A stretch of 33,853 nucleotides of DNA, from NCBI GenBank assembly GCA_009733575.1, contig ML769925.1, positions 1-33,853 of the forward strand, given 5' to 3'. Shown here one piece after another: positions 28,672 to 33,853 of this stretch (its first letter is position 1; each line of letters opens with the position of its first letter). A program made the translations under genes and the position numbers. The notes beneath the pieces are model-generated. The model had not been told where the DNA came from. It did not search any database and was given only the letters and a program-made list of their open reading frames with translations. The DNA comes from Gymnopus androsaceus JB14 (lineage: Eukaryota; Basidiomycota; Agaricomycetes; Agaricales; Omphalotaceae).

Positions 28672-30639
28672 ATGATCACTCACATGTTTCAGCCAAGAGG
28701 CAGGCTGTTCAAGCCTTTCTCCTTCATTACCTTTTCTACGATCATGGTCTCCTCTGCTCAAACCGTCCTTGCCCAAGCACCAGTAAACGATGTTATCTCC
28801 TGGCCTTCTGGTTTACTTTTACTCGCCACGGCATTATATGCAGCATTGGGCTCTCCAGTCGAGCAACTATGGGAAATCGAGCCCTCTTCTGGAATTTCTC
28901 TATTTTCTGGCTTACCACTCATCTCCATTCCACTGATGCAGCGGGTCACCTGGGTGGCTAATACTTGCCACTTCATTCCTGACATCCGCGCCGCTGACGG
29001 GGTTTCCAACTTCTGGATTAGGGCGAACGACATCACTGCCTCAGCCCGCGCAAAGGCATTACAGCAGGTTATGAAAACTATGCACTGTGTGTTATGGGAG
29101 ATTAGCCGAGATTTTCTTGATGAGCCTAAGCTCAATGAGAATATCTGGAAGCTCACATCAGCTGGGCTCATCTGCTCCGCCACCCAGGTTGCATCCAATG
29201 CATCCATGCCCAGTGTTAAACCTTCTCCTCCTGTTGCGCGCGATTTCCTTCTCTTTGCGGCTACACGGTACCATGCCATTCAACATTGGGTAGTAGACGT
29301 GCGTCGCAAAGGAGTTGTATTCTCTACATTGGGCATGCCATTTTCTTCTGTGGCTGATGTCGAAAGTGAGGATGACGCCCTAGCAATCGTAGCAGCCCAA
29401 ATGGTTCGTCGTCCGCATTCGCAGAGCTCCCTTCGCGCTAAAGCACAGAAAATCATGGATCCACAACATGAACACTACTTTCTGAATCTGGATAAAATTG
29501 ATCTAGATGCACCCATTTGCTCGATTGACTTCCACTCCTATGCCCCAGAACGTTCAAAAGTGGCTGCATCCCTTCGAGAACTTGCTCATGCATACTATGT
29601 TGTGGTGCAGCACATAAAACGGTCTCGGCCACCCAATTTGGATTGCCGCATAACGGGTCATATTGCAAGAGTCAATGTCGGACAGACTCTCTGGATAGCA
29701 ATTCTTGGTGGTGCTGTTCTGGACAATGGCCGTCTCACCATTCAAAACCTGCCTGGGAAGAGGGACAACTGGCGAGTTTCCGCAGATCATGCTTACCTGA
29801 TGCGTGTGGAGACAGTTCTTGATATGTTGCAACCAGTTGTCAACACACCTGCTTTTGAGGCTGAAGTTGTTTTTTCTGGTGGAATCAATCGTCGTTCAGC
29901 CATCCCTTTCTTTATCGCAGGTCTTTTAGGGCAGATGCTCATCTGCTACTTTCTCAGCATTGGCACGAGCGCCGGTGTTTGGACCAGTGTTGTGCTTGCG
30001 AACTCTCTGTATGCCGGAAAGTTAAATGATTGGCACAGCATTTACTGGGGAAAGTCAGAGCAGCCCGGTTTGAAAATGCGTGTTCCAGGTTCAAAAAAAT
30101 TGATGTGCCTCGCGAGCTTTGATCGATCCTCACCAGTGGAAGGCCACCTCCGCCAAGGCTTTCTCCTGAATGTGCTTGGACTTATCGCCGCCACCTTTGG
30201 TGCGATTTATCAATTTCAGACACGGCAGGCTCTGGGCTTTAGTCCGTTGACCTTTACGCCCAATTGGGTTGTCTACACTTCCATTGGATTTTGTGTTGGC
30301 ACAAGCATACTCATTGCAGTAATGCTCACTTTACAGCATACGACTGAAAAAACTTGGTCCGAAAACCAGATGCTGCCTACTAGGCTGATGACATATTGCA
30401 CGCTACCTACCTCTTTGGTAGTAGCTGGTCTAGCAGTTTTGTTCCGAATCAAGGGCATTCCCCACTTTTGGCCCATTCTGGATGCTTTGACATGGATCTC
30501 AGGCATGCCGCTTGGAATGATTGAAAATGGTAGGATTTTTTCGATGGATGATAATATTATGCATCTGGTGTTAATCAATAGGTGGATGATGGGTGCAGTG
30601 GCGAGTGCGGTTGGAAGTAGTGCCCCTGCAAACAAATGA
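28672..30639 (+). CDS. Multi-pass membrane protein of unknown function
   Basis: An uninterrupted frame of 655 codons from the ATG at 28672; the open frame extends further upstream only from a GTG. Alternative ATGs are at 28684, 28744 and 28534. Residues about 16-36 (FSFITFSTIMVSSAQTVLAQ, then A) look like a signal peptide with an AQA-type cleavage site. A hydrophobic stretch follows at about 46-61. Residues about 80-405 are mainly soluble. The C-terminal third has five or six probable membrane helices at about 411-431, 433-448, 497-515, 530-553, 575-592 and possibly 600-617. I recognise no enzymatic motif. The layout resembles the many uncharacterised membrane proteins of agaricomycetes. There is no intron and no internal stop, so it is the only long host-like gene here that seems intact. 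Confidence 0.8.
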   Translation: MITHMFQPRGRLFKPFSFITFSTIMVSSAQTVLAQAPVNDVISWPSGLLLLATALYAALGSPVEQLWEIEPSSGISLFSGLPLISIPLMQRVTWVANTCHFIPDIRAADGVSNFWIRANDITASARAKALQQVMKTMHCVLWEISRDFLDEPKLNENIWKLTSAGLICSATQVASNASMPSVKPSPPVARDFLLFAATRYHAIQHWVVDVRRKGVVFSTLGMPFSSVADVESEDDALAIVAAQMVRRPHSQSSLRAKAQKIMDPQHEHYFLNLDKIDLDAPICSIDFHSYAPERSKVAASLRELAHAYYVVVQHIKRSRPPNLDCRITGHIARVNVGQTLWIAILGGAVLDNGRLTIQNLPGKRDNWRVSADHAYLMRVETVLDMLQPVVNTPAFEAEVVFSGGINRRSAIPFFIAGLLGQMLICYFLSIGTSAGVWTSVVLANSLYAGKLNDWHSIYWGKSEQPGLKMRVPGSKKLMCLASFDRSSPVEGHLRQGFLLNVLGLIAATFGAIYQFQTRQALGFSPLTFTPNWVVYTSIGFCVGTSILIAVMLTLQHTTEKTWSENQMLPTRLMTYCTLPTSLVVAGLAVLFRIKGIPHFWPILDALTWISGMPLGMIENGRIFSMDDNIMHLVLINRWMMGAVASAVGSSAPANK

Positions 30640-30924
30640 GTTCCAGTATAACATGAATTTCTGATGATTGAATGACGATCCGGCCTACTTGGTAAATGTT
30701 ACATACCAAATTTTCTTTCCTTCTTTCCTTCATCTTGTTGTACCTTCCGTCCTTAACTTGCCATTTTCCTTTCTTGAAGTTTATCTTATGCTTTACATGT
30801 CTATATGCGCCATCTTGCTCTTTGATACGCGTCTCATCTTTGTACCTCCAAACGCGTTGCCTTATTTCGAATTAACTTTCTATTATCACGACTCATCTTT
30901 GGCGAACTATCTTGCCCTTTCTGT
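30640..30924. other. 3' flank of the membrane-protein gene
   Basis: Pyrimidine-rich sequence without a recognisable gene, probably the 3' UTR and intergenic DNA up to the LTR. The open frame here is short and ends inside the LTR. Confidence 0.5.
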
Positions 30925-31110
30925 TGTAGAGTTGTACGAGCGCGATCTGTAATAGATACTTAGTTCTCAGAGCGCGAGTACAGCGTAGTAAGCGTCTGAG
31001 GCGGCGAAACGTCCAAAAGGGGTATTTATACTAAAGTAATAGGGGTCCGTGTTTGTAAGTAATTGTCCACTGATAAGATAAGATGAAATTGGTATACTAC
31101 GACTTCTACA
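30925..31110 (-). repeat. Ty1/copia 3' LTR (186 bp)
   Basis: Read on the minus strand it starts TGTAGAAGTCGTAGTATACC and ends CGTACAACTCTACA, with inverted TGTAGA/TCTACA ends. It has a TATA-like TATAAATACC. It directly follows a polypurine tract, GAGGGGGAG (plus-strand 31111-31120), the usual priming site for plus-strand DNA. The matching 5' LTR is not in the window. Confidence 0.8.
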
Positions 31111-31117
31111 CTCCCCC

Positions 31118-33352
31118 TCAAACCGGACCTAATCCCATTCTAACCGCAAAGTGTTTCGCCTTGGCACTTGGGAGAGCCTTTGTCAAGATATCCGCAACCA
31201 TTTCCTCAGTAGGACAATAGATTAGTTGCACCTTCCCATCCTCGACGATGTAACGAATGAAGTGGAAGCGAATGTCGATGTGTTTTGTGCGAGCATGAAA
31301 CTGGTGGTCATGGAATAAAGTGATAGCTGCTTGATTATCGGAATTCAAGTCTGTCGGACCATTGAGAACCTTGAAAGTCAGCTCAAACACTTGAGCAATG
31401 AAGGATTGCATCCAAATACCCTCCTTGGATGCTTCGGTCGCGGCGACATACTCCAATTTGCAAGTCGAAAGCGAGATGAGGGATTGGGAACGCGAGGACC
31501 AGCTAACGGCTCCGCTGTCAATGAGAAACACAAAGCCTGAAACGGCTTTCCTGTTGTCAGACATTTGACCATCTGCGTCAACGAAAAGAAAACAGAATGG
31601 TCAACGTCGCACCTTTTCATGCCCAATAAGTCCCTCAAAGTCCTTTCCAACTTTATGTACCAGTATCGTCCCGACTGCTTCAGCCCATACAACGACTTCT
31701 TCAATCTCAAAACCGTGCCGGCGGGATTCTTCAAAAGTGGATAGCCAGGAGGGTGTCGCAAATAAATTTGCTCGTCCTCGACAAGGTCGCCGTTGAGATA
31801 GGCACCTTTGATATCGATGTGGTGGATTTTAAGGTAGTAGCATGCACCAAGAGCTAGGGCAATGCGGATCGAGGCAAGACGCGCTACAGGCATGTAGGTC
31901 TCGGTGTAATTGATGCCGTATTCCTGAGTGTACCCTTGGGTGACAAGTCGCACTTTGTACTTTGTGATATTCCCCTTTTCATCCTTCTTTATCTTGAAGA
32001 CCCATTTACATCCAACCACTTTCGTGTCCCTTGGAGTGTCAATGATCTCATAGGTCCCATGCTTGGCCAAGTTTTCAAGCTCCTCCTGTATCACTTCCTC
32101 CCATCTAGGCCAATCTTCCTGTCTCTTGGCTTTGGTAATGGACCTAGGTTCAATTCCTTCAGCCTCGGCGATGGCAGCTTCCATGAGTAGAGCTTCGTTT
32201 GGGAGGTGAATAGGATTGGTGATTCCTCAAGGAATAGTGTCTCTGCCACCGGTATAACCAGTGCCAGAGCGTAAGTTGCGGATGTAGCAGGATGGGAACG
32301 AGCACGAACAGGACACGTTGACATTGATGTCAACATGTTTTCAGTTATCTCCGTGGGTTGTTCGGTTGTCGAGGAGTCGGATTTAGCGGGGTTCGGAGTT
32401 ACAGGAGTGGATCCGGATTCGGGGTTAAGGCTGTTTTTGATCAGAGGTAAGCTTTCCTCCTCATTCTCCCCCTCAGCCTCAACCTCGATGTCCTCAAGCA
32501 TGACATCGAGACCACCGTTCTCTGTCATCGCGAATGATACTGACCGTTCAACGGTCACGCTATTCTTCCCCTTCCAATGGATCTGTTGTCCCTGGCTTTG
32601 GACATCGTCCTTGTTACCGCCATTGAACCCAACCCAGTTTCCTACAATGGCTCTCGTTCCCAGTTTGCCTCCCTTCCTCGAGTGCACATAGACTTCCGTG
32701 CCCCACACCGGCAGCTTCCCCAAATCTGGCTTCCGTCCGTATACCAACTCGAATGGTGTCTTGCCCCCAAGAACATGCGTTGGAGTTTGGTTCTTCAACC
32801 ATACAGCATGCGTCATGGCTTCTCCCCACAACGACTTCAATAGTCCACTGTTGTGGATCACCGCCCATACTCTCTCGAGTAGGGTCCTGTTGAGATGTTC
32901 GGAGATCCCATTCTCCTCTGGTGTGTCGTGGACGGTTAGGCAATGTACAATGCCTTGGCATTCGAGGTGAGTAATAAATTCCTCACTTATGTATTATCCG
33001 CTGCCATCTGAATGAAGGATTTTCAGGGCAGCTTTCAGGTGGTTTCAACACCAAGCCTCGTACTTCAAGAACACATCAAAGGTATCGCTTTTCTGGCGCA
33101 GCAAGTAGACTTTGGTGAGTGCTGCCCAATCGTCTGTGAAGGTGACGAAATAACATTTTCCGCCCTTTGATTCGACGTTGGCAGGTCCCCATATGTCGGA
33201 ATGGACTTGTTTTCCAAAGGCTTCAGCACGTTCTCCTTGACGCTGTTTTGGCACCAACTTCTTGGTCGCTTTTGCGAAGATGCAAGATTCACATTGCTTC
33301 TCATTGTCCAAGTCCGTTAGTTCTACACCATCCGCATGCCTTGCTAGGCACC
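31118..33352 (-). pseudogene. Ty1/copia retrotransposon polyprotein, decayed
   Basis: The order on the minus strand is pre-integrase zinc-binding end (CESCIFAKATKKLVPK), integrase core (HSDIWGP, FTDDWA, LHSDGSG, TPEENGISEHLNRTLLERV), linker, reverse transcriptase (WVFKIKKDEKGNITKYKVRL, HHIDIKGAYLNGDL, LKKSLYGLKQSGRYWY) and RNase H (SGFVFLIDSGAVSWSS, KHIDIRFHFIRYIVEDGKVQ, ADILTKALP). Integrase before reverse transcriptase identifies Ty1/copia. TGA at 33045-33047, TAA at 32994-32996 and TGA at 32227-32229 interrupt it, and there is a frame shift near 32300. Near 31580, reverse transcriptase (DHSVFFS) is fused out of frame to RNase H (VDADGQMSDNRKAVSG), so the part with the YVDD active site is deleted. 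Gag and protease are missing; the 5' side is cut at about 33352 by another repeat. Confidence 0.9.
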
Positions 33353-33359
33353 TGAGGCT

Positions 33360-33853
33360 CTAGCCTTATTAAAATAAAACCCGACAACTTGTCGTAGGTG
33401 CATTTTAATATTTGCGACAGCTATATAGAGCCTACAGTACTGACAGGGGAACCCTAACCATAGTGTGATAAAATGGGGCCATATCTCGGGAACAAGGGAC
33501 CGTGAGAAAAAACGGAAATGGCTACACCCCGTTATTTTCGGCCCTCTTTCTGATGGTGGTTTTTATTTAACCCTAACCATAAAAGTGAATTATGCCAAAA
33601 AAGGAAAATTTTGCACTGTTTTGGTCAGGTCTCGTTAGGGTGAGCACAAGTGCTCACCCTAACATGGAGACCTGATCAAAACAGTGCCAAGCAAACAGTG
33701 CACATAGGTTAGGGTTAGGGTGGTTAGGGTTTAGGGGTTGAGGATAAAAATGGGGGTGTGGGGGCTTGCCCCCACTGTTATAATATTAGTCATCATCAGC
33801 ATCAGGAAAAATGGTCTGGGCCCAGGGCTGACTTTAGGTTGACCCACAATGAC
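33360..33853. repeat. Hairpin and TTAGGG-rich repeat, runs off the window
   Basis: Copia similarity stops at about 33352 and an unrelated, non-coding repeat follows to the end of the window. It contains AACCCTAACCATA words at about 33450 and 33570, an ATATCTCGGGAAC-type stretch, the long hairpin at 33613-33687, a TTAGGG-like run at 33707-33743 and a G/C-rich GGGGGCTTGCCCCCAC stem near 33760. Its right end is outside the window. Confidence 0.65.
33613..33687. repeat. Long hairpin with GTTAGGGTGAGCAC apex
   Basis: The outer arms GCACTGTTTTGGTCAGGTCT and AGACCTGATCAAAACAGTGC pair almost perfectly. The inner arm GTTAGGGTGAGCAC pairs perfectly with GTGCTCACCCTAAC over a 2-base loop. A TTAGGG-like run follows at 33707-33743. 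The architecture matches 18286-18410 although the stem sequences differ. Confidence 0.9.

Overview
The window is nuclear DNA of a filamentous fungus, most likely an agaricomycete basidiomycete. Genes have many short GT-AG introns of about 45-70 nt. Recognisable sequences include fungal NAD-dependent glutamate dehydrogenase (GDH2), an F-box/LRR-like gene, Tc1/mariner, PIF/Harbinger and Ty1/copia elements and several small terminal-inverted-repeat (TIR) elements. There is no bacterial gene organisation. Most of the window is transposon-derived or broken; the only long gene that reads open and looks host-encoded is a multi-pass membrane protein at 28672-30639.

Layout. (1) 1-8500 is a giant near-perfect palindrome. 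Each arm carries a tRNA-like sequence, a broken GDH2 gene with a 281-bp MITE in an exon, and the head of a Tc1/mariner element; the arms are separated by 95 bp. (2) 8501-12635 is a second, noisier palindrome (unmatched centre about 9554-9735). It leads into a third, indel-riddled copy of the GDH2 5' half. (3) 12636-14406 repeats the 95-bp spacer and continues with the tail of the same Tc1/mariner element, which is split by a 699-bp TIR element. (4) 14407-19130 holds decayed minus-strand coding remnants, a MITE and an F-box pseudogene with a hairpin-bearing insertion. (5) 19131-23252 is a complete-length PIF/Harbinger element with 3-bp TSD, a transposase with an intact DDE triad and a damaged Myb/SANT-like partner. 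(6) 23334-24076 has two more members of the TIR family seen at 12933. (7) 24077-28671 is mostly non-coding, with a 46-bp tandem repeat, a 1.4-kb foldback element and a possible LTR. (8) 28672-30639 is the membrane protein. (9) 30925-33352 is a decayed Ty1/copia element with its 3' LTR. (10) 33360-33853 is a second hairpin/TTAGGG-rich repeat that truncates the copia element and runs off the window.

How the parts relate. Removing 4308-12730 joins the Tc1 head to its tail in frame and leaves one copy of the 95-bp direct repeat. The two palindromes therefore sit inside a formerly single transposon, either through an unusual rearrangement or because of a fold-back long-read or assembly error; the indel-rich third copy favours an artefact. 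Independently, at least seven stop codons in decayed genes are explained by CGA-to-TGA changes, pointing to CpG-directed C-to-T decay. The most novel-looking element is a small family ending in CATCAGCAAAACCTG, with 2-bp target duplications at all three copies and a shared internal TGACAG/TGTCA motif.
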